Of a DNA stretch of 64,000 nt, positions 1-12,189 are shown piece after piece. This stretch comes from Molossus alvarezi (taxonomy: Eukaryota > Chordata > Mammalia > Chiroptera > Molossidae), in assembly GCA_037176705.1 (NCBI GenBank), contig CM073896.1:19728708-19792707 (forward strand), given 5' to 3'. How positions within the stretch are numbered: position 1 is the stretch's first letter; every line of letters starts with the position of its first letter. A program made the position numbers and the translations under genes. A model generated the notes under the pieces. That model was given only the letters and a program-made list of their open reading frames with translations. It was not told where the DNA came from and did no database searches.

Positions 1-1639
1 GAGGCCTGAATTCACTGCACTGAGCAAAACCTGCTCATCATCATTAATATTTCCCTCTTCACACACACTTAGATAATGCTTTCATGTGTAATTTCTGCTT
101 CACTGAAGTCTGTTGTTGGGAGGACAGCAATAACCGTTAAGCTTACAGTCCATCTTCTGTGAATATTAGTCTTCAAGGACTAAGGAAGCTTGGCTACTTC
201 AAATCGACTATATATTCTGTCTGGATAATAGTGAAGTGATGGCAATTCCTTAGCTGAATTACTGCTATTTAGACTTTCTATTTTTTCTCATCACTTCAAG
301 GTGGGTTAGCATCATAATAAACACATTCTTGTTTAGAAATTAAATTTAGCATTAAACAGAAGACATGTTAGCTTTATTCATTTGTCTCCTGAGTTGTATA
401 ACTCTCTAAATGTATGTTTAAATGAGGCAGAGACATAGTATGTGAATGTTATCATTTCTACATTATTTGTCATTTAGAGATTTAGGGAGCTAGTAATAGC
501 CTAAAGAGTAATCTGGCTGTTTGTGTTCCATTTAACTGAGGAATGTATTCTTGAACATAACTCTTTTATTTCTTGATGTGGTTCTAAAAATATATATCTC
601 ATACACACACACACAAAGAAGAATTCATAATATACATTATAGCAATTTTTAAAATAGTAAAATTGAAACGCCCATATGTATGAATGGGAGGAATCAAAAC
701 ATAATACAATACCAAGGAGTATCCTACAACAGTTAAGAATAATGAGAGAATTCATGCATTTAAATGGATGGATGTGTAGAAATGATCATCTGTTACATAT
801 ATACACATACGTACATACTAATTTGAAAAGTATTTAAAAAATTTTTTAGAATATGTGAATGGTGGTCAGGAGGATTTAGCTTTATAAACGTTATCTGCAT
901 TTTACTAGCAGAGATAATAGATATTTTCATGGGAACATTGAATTGAAATTCATAAATAGTTCCAGGAAAGGGTGGATAAGAAGTTAATTTTACTAAGTGC
1001 ATTAGTCTTAGGATCAAATTTACCAGTTGTAAACATGTAACCTTTGATAAGTTACTACGTTTCCGCATCCTTTCATTTAGTCGGTGCATTAGCAGTTACT
1101 GTTTTCTGAGAATGTGTGTCAGGCGTCTGCTGTGTCAGGTCTCACCGCTTAGCTCACACTGATTCTAAGAAGTGTAGCTTGATAGGAATCTCTATTCAGC
1201 TTCAGCAGGTATGTCATGAGTTATGTTGCCACATGGAGGGCTGGTGGGACCCCAGTTAACAGAAGAAGCACATGCACACATGAGAAAGTGCACGGATACC
1301 ATTTGGAGGCTTCTTAGAGGTCTCCAGAGATAGGGGCCTTGGCAGCTACCCATGGACTGGCATTCCCTCCTTTCCTGTTTGACCCTTCCAGTGTCCCAAG
1401 CAATTCTTGTTTGGTAGGATCACTTCCAGAAACTTTTACATGTCAGACTATTTGTCTCTGGCACTATTTTGGGGAGTGCAAGCACTGAAACAAGATAAGA
1501 AACAAAATCACCTTTTCCTAAGAAAATTTACTGTACTGAATGGTAGATATTATCACTGTTACCTTGTCATAATCATAGAACAAAATGTTGAGGTAACTTT
1601 GAAGGATTTTTGAAGAATAAATGCACATAGTTGAGGTGT
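1..1639. other. Unassigned non-coding stretch
   Basis: AT-rich sequence with no gene, SINE or L1 that I can recognise. A short CA-rich run lies near 601-617. The open frames here are short and show no family resemblance. It may hold very old repeat remnants. Confidence 0.5.
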
Positions 1640-2189
1640 ATCATCTGGTGACTTTTCAAATGGAATCGTGTTGTTAAATGGTGAGTAGTAGTTCGTTGTA
1701 TGGCATCCTGCACGTGATTATCTGTTTACCTGTTGATGGATGGCCATTCGAGCTGTTTCCACTGTGGGGCTTTCCCAAAGAAAGTAGCTATAGACATTCA
1801 TGTGCAAGTCTTAGAGTGAGTATACACTTTTATTTCTTATAATAAATACCTAGTTGTGGAGTGAGGTCATATGGTGGGTATATTTTTAACTTTTTAAGGA
1901 AGTACCACATGTTTTCCAAAGTTGTAACATTTTATATTTCTTCTGGCAGAATAAGAGTTCTAGTTTCTCCACAGTCTGTCTAGTGCCCTAGTCCCTTAGG
2001 TTGGTTTTTCATTTAGCCAAACTAGTGGGTGTGTAGTAGCAACTCATTGTGAAAGTAATTGACATTTCTGTAATAAGAATGTTGATCATCTTTTTGTGTG
2101 TATTTGCCGTTTATATCTCTTTTTTGGTGAAGTATCAGTATTTTTGCCTTCTTTCATTATTTTTTATGGATTTTAAATGTATACCTCTA

Positions 2190-2370
2190 ATATTTATTAT
2201 TATATATCATATTTATTATATATCAAATAAATTAGTATAATTATAACCTATAATTATTATAATGAATATAAGTATAAATAAAATAAGTATTTATCTTATA
2301 GCTATTTAATTAAATAACTATTACATTCAATATGTTAATTGTATATTCAATTTATAACTTAAATAAATAT
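2190..2370. repeat. AT-rich low-complexity tract
   Basis: Almost pure A/T sequence dominated by TATTATA and TAAATA-like words, lying inside the old L1. It looks like decayed A-rich simple sequence. Confidence 0.7.
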
Positions 2371-2579
2371 ATTTTAAATTCATAATAAGGAGAAAGGCAA
2401 TAAAAGAAGACAATAGATTTGAAATTTTGGATAAAATCTAATGATAAGCCATTGTAGCTATCTATTTTGAAAATATTTGCTTTTAGTTTATGCCTTGCCT
2501 TTGTATTTTAAAGTGCCTTTTGAAAAGTAAGGGTTTTTAATTATGATGAAGTCCAATTTATTTAAATTTATATTTATAG

Positions 2580-3904
2580 ATGAATGTATTACAGATGTCC
2601 TCCTTTTTTTCCCCACCATTGACCCCCTCCTCACTACACTCCACCCTTGCCTTCATCACATTATTGTCTGTGTCCATTGGTTATGCATATATGCATGTAA
2701 GTTCTTTGGTTTATCTCTTCCTGCTCCTCCTCCTCCCTTCACTCTGAGGTTTGTCAGTCTTTTTCCTGCTTCTATGTCTCTGGATCTATTTTATTCATCA
2801 GTTTATTTTATTCATTAGATTCCACAAATAAGTGATATCATGTGATGCTTGTCTTTCTCTGACTGGCTTATTTTGCTTAGGATAATACTCTCCAGGTCCC
2901 TCCATCTTATCTCAAAGGGTAAGAGATCCTTCTTTTTCATAGCTGCATAGTATTCCATTGTGCAAATGTACCACTGCTTTTTTATCCAGTAGACACTGAT
3001 GGGCACTTGGACTGTTTCCAGATCTTAGCTATTGTAAATAGCATTGCTATGAACATAGGGGTGCATATATTCTTTCTGATTGGTGTTTTAGGCTTCTTAG
3101 GATATATTCCTGGAAGTGGGATCTCTGGGTCAAATGGCAGTTCCAGTTGTAATTTGTCTAGGAATCTCCACACTGTTTTCCTTAGTGGCTACACCTATCT
3201 GCATTTCCACCAGCAGTGTACTAGAGAACCCTGTTCTCCACATCCTCACCAGTACTTGTTTGATGACGTGTTGATGATAGCCATTCTGGCAAGTGTGAGG
3301 TGATAATTCATTATTGTTTTAATTTGCATCTCTCTGATGATTAGTGACATTGAGCATTTTTTCACATGTCTCTTGTTTTTTTCTAGGTCTTCGTTGTAGA
3401 AGTGACTATTCAGGTTCTCTGCCCATTTTTGATTGGATTGTTTGTCTTCCAATTGTTGAGTTGTATGAGTACTTTATATATTTTAGATATTAACCCCTTA
3501 TCGAACGTACCATTGGCAAACGTGTTCTCCAATACAGTGGGTTACCTTTTCATTTTGATGCTGGTTTATTTTTCTATACAGAAGCTGTTTAGTTTGATGT
3601 AGTCCCATTTGCTTATTTTTTCTTTGTTTCTCTTGCCCTAGGTACATGAGATATCTGTTACATGAGAAAATTCTGCTACATGAGATGTCTGAGCTTTTGC
3701 TGCCTATGGTTTCTTCTAGGATTTTTATGGTTTCACAACTTACATTTAAGTCTTTTATCCATTTTGACTTTATTCTTGTGTATGGTGTAAGTTGGTGGTC
3801 TAGTTTTATTTTTTTGCATACAACTGTCTAGTTTTCCCAACACCATTTATTGAAGAGACTGTCTTTACTCCACTATATGCTCTTGTCTCATTTGTTAAAT
3901 ATTA
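2580..3904 (-). mobile_element. Younger L1, 5'-truncated (bat L1, minus)
   Basis: This is the 3' UTR and C-terminal part of ORF2 of the same L1 family as the two full-length copies in this window. The 3' UTR complement begins near 2590 ('gatgtcctcc' and 'ccattgaccccctcctcac'). On the minus strand the frame at 2982-3173 reads [20 protein letters not shown], matching the ORF2 C-terminal region, and 2815-3006 carries the [15 protein letters not shown] motif. Homology stops at 3904, at the 'ttgttaaatatta' point that corresponds to about 9150 in the full-length copy, so the element is 5'-truncated. It is broken by stops and frameshifts. A clean TSD was not identified. Confidence 0.85.
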
Positions 3905-4020
3905 GATTATTTATACTTACTAAATCTCATGTCTAATATTTACAAAATATTTGCCTAACTTATTTTATTTAAATTTTTTTTATATTTACTTATAGATATT
4001 TCATAGTTTTAGCTATAGGT

Positions 4021-4309
4021 GAATCTAGATGCTTTGGCCTCCTTAGTCTCCAACGTCTGCTTTTGACCTCAAGGGATGAACATTCTCTGCATTTCTTCCT
4101 CCCTACACTGGAAGATACTTCAGGAGTAAGTTAGGATAATATCAGGGCTCATCTCAATTTTTTTCCTTTTCTTAGGAATTACTGTCCTGTGCTACCTTTT
4201 GTCCAATCTCTGAAAAGCATCATTTTATATATGTTGTCTGGTCCTTTAGTTGTTTAAGGTAGAATGGTATATCCAGTCCCAGTTCCTACATCATGACAGC
4301 AAGCTGAGA
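4021..4309. other. Unassigned stretch
   Basis: No gene or clear repeat is visible between the old L1 and the VES copy. Confidence 0.4.
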
Positions 4310-4325
4310 CTTGAACTGCCTTTTA

Positions 4326-4550
4326 TTGTTTTATTTATTAAATTTTTTTCTTTATTGATTTTAGAGAGAGGAAGGGAGAAGGAAAGAGTGATAGAAACAT
4401 CAATGAGAGAGAACATCAATTGGCTGCCTCCTGCATGCCCCCTACTGGGGATTGGGCTCACAACCTGGGCATGTGCTCTGACTGGGAATTGAACCGGCAA
4501 CCTCTTGGTGCATGGGTTGATGCTCAACCACTGAGCCACACTGGCTGGGC
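4326..4550 (-). mobile_element. VES SINE (minus) with 16-bp TSD
   Basis: Complete VES copy in reverse orientation. It starts with a T-rich tail and 'ctttattgattttagagag', and ends with the complement of the tRNA-like head ('ctgagccacactggctgggc'). The head belongs to the class with 'gacctcttggtgcatgggttgatgc'. It is flanked by an identical 'cttgaactgcctttta' at 4310-4325 and 4550-4565, a clear L1-type target-site duplication. A/B-box-like promoter sequences are in the head; the copy is diverged and presumably silent. Confidence 0.93.
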
Positions 4551-4829
4551 TTGAACTGCCTTTTAAAGGTTTAGCAAATCTTATATTTTGATAGGTCCTT
4601 TGTATTCTTTCTTGTTTTTCCTGCTTTGAAATGGTTGAGTTCCATAGTTTACTAGACATAGAGTAAGATTTCCCTTTTTTGTTTTCTCCCCAAAGGAAAA
4701 AAAAAAAAAAAAAGAAATAGAGTGAGACTTTATTTAATCCTATTTTAGAAGCCTTCCCAATTAAATAAAGATGCTACTTAGTATTTATAAAATTAGTAAA
4801 ATTATAATGTTGATGGTGGTCATCATTAT

Positions 4830-5020
4830 TAGGTAGTCATGTCAAGTCTAGTTTAAAGTGCTTTACATGTATTATCTCATGTACTGCAACAGAGCCATGA
4901 GGTAGGCATTATTATCATTTTGTTTTGCATATGAAAAAATGTGCCTATTGACCGAGGAGGTTGGATTTCAGAAACAGATAGTTGATAGAGTTGGATTTCA
5001 GAACCAGGTAGTCAGTCTCT
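4830..5020 (-). repeat. MIR SINE remnant (minus)
   Basis: 'aaagtgctttacatgtattatctcat' followed by 'gaggtaggcattattatcat' is the reverse complement of the MIR core and 3' region. Ancient and diverged. Confidence 0.8.
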
Positions 5021-5149
5021 GTCTCTTAACCTTATTATTTTATAGTTTTTAAATTTTATTCATTCAATTCAGATTTGTTCTTGGTGATAGAAATTCTGCA
5101 GCAAATGAGGCAGACAAACTTTGAGTCTCTAGGAACTTATAGACTATTC

Positions 5150-5285
5150 TGTTATTTGCTTATTTAGTCAGTATTTACTGAAGGCCTACTAGTGATATTG
5201 GTGAATTTAACAGGTTCCAGTAACAGACTTAGTTCTTGCTCCTGCAGATTTCACGTTCTGGTGACAAAACTGGGACCAAGAGAAT
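5150..5285 (+). repeat. Possible L2-type LINE remnant
   Basis: 'cagtatttactgaaggcctac' followed by 'ttcttgctcctgcagatttcac' resembles the L2 3'-end words for 'tttactgagcacctac' and 'tccctgccctcaag'. Weak match. Confidence 0.4.
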
Positions 5286-5564
5286 ACGTTTGTAGACTTC
5301 TAGACTTCGACAGAAGGGGAATATTCCGAGACTGTAATCTGCCATCCGATGTTAAGAAGGGGTAATTGGAGCATATAAACAAAGGGTGAGAACTGTTAAG
5401 CAAAGAGGGAGATGCTTTTGGTAGATATTAGATGAAAAAACAGTGTTTTTATGTTCACAGTCGAAGTGACTGGACAAGGAATACATCTTTGCCTCCAGAT
5501 TAAAAAAGAAACCTGCTTTTTCTAGTGATAATGGGCAAACCTAGTATGACCATGACAACTTAAT

Positions 5565-5780
5565 AACTAAAATGTACTGAATATTTACTAAATGCTAAAT
5601 ATGATTCTGAAATTTTAAAGGCATTACTTAATTCACATGGCAAGTGACTTACATTAATATTATTTTTGTCACCATGTCATAGTTGAGGGAATTGAGACTC
5701 AATGAGGTTTAACTTCATAGGTAGGAAAAATGCAGAAATTCTACTCAAATCCAGGTTTTCTGGGTCTGAAATCTTAACCG
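5565..5780 (-). repeat. MIR SINE remnant (minus)
   Basis: The 'catttaatt...attatttttgtcaccatgtcatagttgagg...ttgagactcaatgaggttta' order matches the reverse complement of MIR through to its 'ggtctgaa' end. Diverged. Confidence 0.7.
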
Positions 5781-7189
5781 CTAGAAACAAGTTTAATGTT
5801 AGGAAGTGAATACAGAGATATAAACTTTAGAAGGAAAAGACTCTGATTGGAGATGAATGAACAGAAATTCTTGGAACTGAAATACTAGAAAACTCAAAGT
5901 GTCTTTGTTTTATTTTGGTAGAAGTGAGGTTGTATTGGGACTAGGTTTAGATTGAAGAGATGTCTTAAAATATTTGAACACCTAATAAATTAAAGAAGGA
6001 TGTGCCTTATGCAAAAGAGTATAATTTAAAGCCGCTATGAATTAATAAGTACATTCTGAGTACTGAGATAAAATAGACTTTAACATAGAATTTTGGCTAC
6101 CTGTCTAATTAGATAAGTAACTTTAGGTTGGATCAACATTTTTCAAAACTTTTTTTTTCCCAGTATGACATGCTGTTATAATAGAACCTTATATTTTAAT
6201 CATTTTACATTTGCTTCAAAATAACACACAACTCACACATAAATATATACATATACCTATATATAAAAATACATACATGTATATGACAAAGGCTGCCAAA
6301 GCAAAATGTGCAAATATAATGATGAAATGTCAAGCCAGCAATACAAAACTTTGTGGGTTTAATGAAAACACCTAAGAGATTTTGAGCATTTACACTGGTA
6401 CAGGTAAGGTAATCAACCAGTCTATTTAAACAATAATAAAGGGTTATAAATTTAAAAATATATTAACTCTAAATTCCATTCATTGCCTTTGTACCAAACG
6501 TCCCGGTACATTAACCAGAAACACATTGTTGAGAACTACTGCACAGTCCTATTGGGTTTTCATAATGTTGTATTCAAGACAGGTAATTAGGAAAGGAAGG
6601 ACATTTTGAAAGAAGACTTTCAAGTACTCTTTGCTTAGGTTTTCAAGCCCAAAGGAAGGAAGGCTTGGATTTGGAAGTACTATTAGTAAACGGAAGCACA
6701 CAGAGACGAGCCCTGGGTCTACAGTTTAAGTTATTTGCCAACTCTATGTGACGGGGTGAGCAAGGGTTACCATGACAGTGACCAGGACACAGAGAGAAGA
6801 GTGAGTGATAAACGAATGAATTTTAAATAGAACAAAAAATACTATCCCACTCAGTGATAAGCATACAGACAGGCCCTGCACTAAGTTTAAGGAACGAGGC
6901 CCAAAGCTGCCAGTCTCACAGAGAAGTCTTGGTTTTACTGTTTTTCTCATGTGCTGGGCACCTAACTATGTTCAACATAATTTCAGTTTTAAGTTCCCAA
7001 TGATATTGCACAATATAATCTTTAAATACAAAAATGAGTACTTTATTTTCTTTGAAATATAAGCAATAGATTTTAAGAATGGAATATTTTGCTATATTGA
7101 ATGTTTTTAAGACAAACATTTCAAACATATAGGCAGACATCACACCCATTAAACCGTCACAGCTCTATCAAATTTTAACATTCTTCACT
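5781..7189. other. Unassigned stretch
   Basis: AT-rich DNA with a TATA/CATA-rich run near 6225-6290. No gene model or young repeat was recognised. Confidence 0.45.
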
Positions 7190-7813
7190 CCCACTCACCT
7201 TTCTTCAACACTTCCAAAAACTATCTTAAATTTATAGTTTAATGTGCCCAAGCATGTTTTAACACTATTAAATTATTCTGTAAAGAAACATAAATAACAT
7301 GCCATTGTTTTTCATGGCATTACTTTCATGTCAATGATATCATACTGCATATAATCCTTCTACGACTAGATTTTTCATTATATATACTTTTCATAGTATA
7401 TTCTTTTTTGACACTTATCCATGTTGAACATTTAGCTAACATTCATTCACTTGCTTTATGTCATCACATTATATAAATAGATTGCAGTTTATATATCCAT
7501 TGTTCTGTGGATGAATGCTGTTTTTCTTTTCAATCTTTTACTATTGTAAGCCATGCTCTGACTCACAGTCCTATACTATACACGTTTCCTTGTTTGAGTA
7601 TGTTTCTCTAGGTTTAGGTGAATAATCCTCTGTATGTCTCTAGAGAAATTGTTGGTGCTGAAAAGTTATCGATATAGTCAAATTGATCAACTGTTTATAT
7701 TATCATTGTGCCCTTTGTGGCTCATTTAAAAAAACCTCTGCTGAAATAAACATAAATATTTCAAAGCTTTTAACCTTTAAATTTAGGTCTTTAAAGTCCA
7801 AGAAGCAAATTTT
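7190..7813 (-). mobile_element. Old L1, left part (host of the first full-length L1)
   Basis: Plus-strand phrases such as 'ccattgttctgtggatgaatg', 'ctttgagtatgtttctctag'-like words and 'aaatttaggtctttaaagtc' are complements of old L1 ORF2/3' sequence. The last bases, at 7800-7813, are the left copy of the 14-bp TSD of the younger L1. The same old element resumes at 13865, so the younger L1 landed inside it in the same orientation. Confidence 0.65.
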
Positions 7814-8054
7814 TTTATTAATTTCTTTTTGTTGCAGATGTTTCTCCTTTTTTCTCCATTGACACCCTCCTACTCATCCCCCCATCCCCGTCCCAGGCTT
7901 TGTTGTCTGTGCCCATTGGTTAAGCATACATGCATATAAGTTCTGTGGTTTATCATCTCTTTCTCCCCCCAGAATTCCCTCTTCAGAGGGTTGTCAGTCT
8001 GTACCCTATGACCACATCTCTGGGTCTACCTTATTCCTCAGGCTGTTTTGTTGA

Positions 8055-11000
8055 TTATATTCCATAAATAAGTGAGATCATGTGGTATTTGTCTTTTTCT
8101 GCTTGGCTTGTTTCACTAAGAATAATACTTTTCAGGTCCCTCCATGTTGTCTCAAAAGATAAGAGATCTTTCTTTCTTACAGCTGCATAGTACTCCATTG
8201 TGTATATGTACCACAGCTGTTTTATCCATTGTCTACTGATGGACACTTGGGCTGTTTCCAGATCTAAGCTATTGTAAATAGTGCTGCTATGAACATGGGT
8301 GTACATATATTCTTTCTGATTAGTGTTTCACGCTTCGTAGTATATATTCCTAGAAGTGGAATCGCTGGGTCGAATGGCAATTCAATTTCTAATTTTTTGA
8401 GGTAACACCACAGTGTTTTCCATAGTGGCTGCACCAGTCTGCATTCCCATCAGCAGTGTTTTACAGCCCCCTTTTGTTCACACCTTTACCAACACTTGTT
8501 TAATGATTTGTTGATGGGGGCCATTCTGACAGGTGTGAGGTGATACCTCATTGTTGTTTTAATTTGCATGTCTCTGATGATTAGTGATGTTAAGCATTTC
8601 TTCATATGTCTCTTGGCCATTTGTATGTCCTGTTTGGAGAGGTGTCTGTTTAGCTCCTCTGCCCGTTTTTTTTTTTGTTTTTTGTTTTTATTGTGTTCTT
8701 TGTCTTCCTTTTTTTGAGTTGTATGAGTACTCTATATATATTGGAAATAACCCCTTATCTGATATATCATTGGCAATGATGCTCTCCCATACAGTGGGTT
8801 CCCTTTCCATTTTGATGGTTGTTTCTTTTGCTGTGCAGAAGCTTTCTAGTTTGAGGTAGTCCCATGTGTTCATTTTCTCCTTTGTTTCTTTTGCCTTAGG
8901 TGATGTATCAGTGAAAATACGGCTGCATATGACGTCCAAAATTTTGTTGCCTACATTTTCTTCTAGGATTTTTATGGATTCATGGGTCACATGTAAGTCT
9001 TTTATCCATTTTGAATTTATTCTTGTGTATGGTGTAAGTTGATGGTCTAGTTTCATTTTTTTGCATGTAGCTGTCCAAATTTCCCAACATCATTTATTAA
9101 AGAGGCTGTCTTTACTCCACTGTATACTCTTGCTACCTTTGTCAAATATTAATTGAGCATATTGCCTTGGGTCTATTTCTGGGTTCTCTGTTCTGTTCCA
9201 CTGATCTATATGCCTGTTCTTGTGCAAGTACCAGGCTGTTTTGGTTACAGTAGCTTTGTAGTTTAACCTGAAATTTGGTAATGTGATTCCTTCAACTTTG
9301 TTCTTCTTTTTCAACATTGCTGTGGCTATTCGGGGTCTTTTTTGGTTCCATATAAACTTTTTTTTTTATCCTCACCCGAGGACTTTTTTCCATTTTTTGT
9401 TCAGATAGAACGAGAGGGAGGGAGAGGGAGAGAGAGAAAGAGAAACATCGATGTGAAGGGACACATCGAGTGGCTGCCACCCACACGACCAACCAGGGCC
9501 GGGGACAAACTGCAACCGAGGTACGTGCCCTTAGCGGGAACCGAACCCGGGTCTCTCTGTACCACAGGCCGACGCTCCAACTGCTGAGCCAAACCGGCCA
9601 GTGCGGTTCCATATAAACTTTTGAAGTAGTTGTTCTAGTTCTGTGAAGTATGTCGTTGCTATTTTAATAGGGATTGCATTGAATCTATAGATTGCTTTGG
9701 GTAGTATAGACATTTTAATGATGTTAGTTCTTCCAATCCATGAACAAGGTAAGTGCTTCCACTTTTTTATATCTTCCTCTCTGTCTTTTTTCAATGTCCT
9801 GTAGTTTTCTGCGAATAGGTCCTTTACTTCTTTGGTTAAGTTTATTCCGAGGTATCTTAATTTATTTGCCAAAATGGTAAATGGCATTGTTGTTTAGTTT
9901 CTCTTTCTGTGAGTCCATAATTGGTGTATAAGAATGCCGTTGATTTCTTGGCATTAATTTTGTATCCTGCTACTTTGCCAAATTCATTTATTAAGTCTAG
10001 TAGATTTTTGATGGAGTCTTTAGGGTTTTCTATGTATAGTATCATGTCATCTGCAAATAATGACAGTTTCACTTCCTCCTTTCCAATTTGGATTCCTTTT
10101 ATTTTTCCTTCCTGATTGCTGTGGCTAAGACTTCCAGTACTACGTTAACTAAGAGTGGCGAAAGTGGCACCCTTGCCTTGTTTCTGTTCTTAAGCAAAAT
10201 GTTTTAGTTTTTGCCCACTGAGTATGATGTTGGCTGTAGGTCTTTCATATATGGCCTTTATTATGTTGAGATATGATCCCTCTATTCCCAGATTGCTGAG
10301 CATTTTTATCAGAAATGGGTGCTGGATTTTGTCAAATGCTTTGTCAGCATCTATTGATATGATCATGTGGTTTTTATTCTTCATTTTGTTTATGTGGTGT
10401 ATCACATTTATTGATTTGCAAATATTGTACCAGACTTACATCCCTGGGATGAATCCCACTTGGTCATGGTGGATAATTTTTTGATGTATTGCTGGATCCG
10501 ATTTGCTAGTATTTTGTTAAGGATTTTGGCATCTATGTTCTTTAGGGATATTGGCCTGTAGTTTTCTTTCTTTGTAGTGACTTTTTCTGGTTTTGGAGTT
10601 AGAATTATGCTGGCCTCATAAAGCGAGTTTGGAAGTCTTTCTTCTTCTTGAATTTTTTTTGAAATATTTTGAGGAAAATGGGTATTAGTTCTTCTTTGAG
10701 TGTTCGGTAAAACGCCCCCGTGAAGCCATCCGGGCCTGAGCTTTTGTTTGCTGGAGAGTCTTGATTACCTCTTCAATTTCCTTAGTTGTTATTGGTCTGT
10801 TCAAGTTTTCTATCTCTTCCCAATCCAGTTTTGGGAGACTATATGTTTCTAGAAATTCGTCCATTTTGCGTAGATTGTCTAATTTATTAACATATAATTG
10901 TTTATAGTATTTGTTAACTATCCTTTGTATTTCTGTGTTGTCAGTTGTTACTTCTGTTTCATTTATGATTGTGTATATTTGGGTTCTCTCTCTGTTTCTT

Positions 11001-12148
11001 GATAAGTCTAGCTAAGGGTCCATCAATCTTGTTAATCTTTTTGAAAAACCAACTTTGATTCATTGATCCTTTGAATTGTTTTTTTTTTTTTTTTTGGTCT
11101 CTATGTTATTTATTTCTGCTCTGATATGTAATATTTCCTTCCTTCTACTTGCTCTGGGGTTTTCTTTTTGTTTGCTTTCTAGTTCTTTAAGTTGTGAAGT
11201 TAGATAGTCTATTAGAAATTTTTCTTGCTTCTTGAGGTAGGCCTGTAGTGCTATGAACTTCCTTCTCAGAACTGCTTTCGCTGCATCCCATACAATTTGT
11301 GTTGTTGTGTGTTCATTTTTATTGATTTGCAGAAAGTTTATAATTTCTTCCTTGATCTCCTTGGTAACCCATTCATTGTTTAATAACATGCTATTTAGCC
11401 TCCATGTTTTCAAATGTCTGTGCATGTTCTTGTTGCAATTGATTTCTAGTTTCATATCATTCTGATCTGAGAAGATGCTTGATATAATCTAATCTTCTTA
11501 ACTTGTAGAGACTTATTTTGTGTCCTAACATGTGGTCTGTCTTTGAGAATGTCCCATGTGTGCTTGAGAAGAATGTTAATTCTGTAGTATTGGAGTGTAA
11601 TTCTCTGTAGATATCTATTAAATCCATTTGGTCTAGTGCTTCATTTACAGTCTCTGTTTTCTTGCTAATTTTTTGTTTAGAGGATCTATTCAATGATGTC
11701 AGCGGGGTGTTGAAGTCCCCTGCTATGATTGTATTTTTGTTGATTTCTCCTTTTTAGTCCTCCAGAAGATTTTTAATATATTTTGGTGCTCCTATATTGT
11801 GTGCATATATGTTTACCAAGGTTATATCTTCCTGTTAAATTGATTCTTTCAATATTATGTAGTGGCCTTGTTTGTCTCTAGTTATGGTCTTCATTTTGAA
11901 ATCTATTTTATCAGATAGGAGTATTGCTACCCCAGGTTTTTTTGTTCCTTTCTGTTTGCTTGGAAGATTTTTTTCCATCCCTTCACTTTCAATATATGTG
12001 AGTCTTTTGTTGTGAGGTGGGTCTCACGTAAGCAACATATATATGAGTCTTGCTTTCTTAGGCAATGAGCTACTCTGTGTCTTTTTATCAGAGCATTCAA
12101 TCCATTTACATTTAAGGTGATTATTGATATGTACTTATTTATTGCCAT
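8055..12148 (-). pseudogene. L1 ORF2 (endonuclease/reverse transcriptase), disrupted
   Basis: ORF2 normally encodes an apurinic-type endonuclease, a reverse transcriptase and a C-terminal zinc-knuckle region that carry out target-primed reverse transcription. The ATG at 12148 begins MAINKYISIITLNVNGLNAL, the endonuclease start with the N-V-N-G motif. Endonuclease sequence runs to about 11500. Reverse transcriptase fragments follow: an [16 protein letters not shown] block at 10190-10405 and the catalytic FADDMILY box at 9857-10072. The C-terminal region ([15 protein letters not shown]) ends at a stop at 8055. Removing the VES insertion and one TSD copy leaves about 3.8 kb, near the usual length of about 1275 codons. 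At least eight separate frames are needed to read it, so it is non-functional. Confidence 0.92.
9362..9604 (-). mobile_element. VES SINE (minus) inserted in L1 copy 1, 17-bp TSD
   Basis: Full VES copy with the 'tcctcacccgaggac' tail complement, the 'ttttttgttcagatagaac' segment and the head complement 'ctgctgagccaaaccggcc'. 'ggttccatataaacttt' is repeated perfectly at 9344-9360 and 9605-9621. It interrupts L1 ORF2, so it is younger than that L1. The head is of the 'cggcctg...gggttcggttcccgctaaggg' class. Confidence 0.95.
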
Positions 12149-12189
12149 TTTTATTTAGTGTGGTTATATATTTTTTCCTCTTTCTTCTA

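Larger units (their letters stand above)
1640..4020 (-). mobile_element. Old L1 fragment (minus), split by a younger L1
   Basis: The plus strand reads as the complement of old L1 ORF2 and 3' sequence. Recognisable phrases occur around 1700-2110, at 2465-2575 (the 'tttttaattatgatgaagtcc' stretch) and at 3905-4020 ('tttatacttactaaatctca' then 'agttttagctata'). The order of these pieces matches one L1 read 3' to 5' along the plus strand, interrupted by an AT-rich expansion near 2190-2370 and by a younger L1 at 2580-3904. It is highly diverged, an L1M-grade copy. Boundaries are approximate. Confidence 0.6.
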
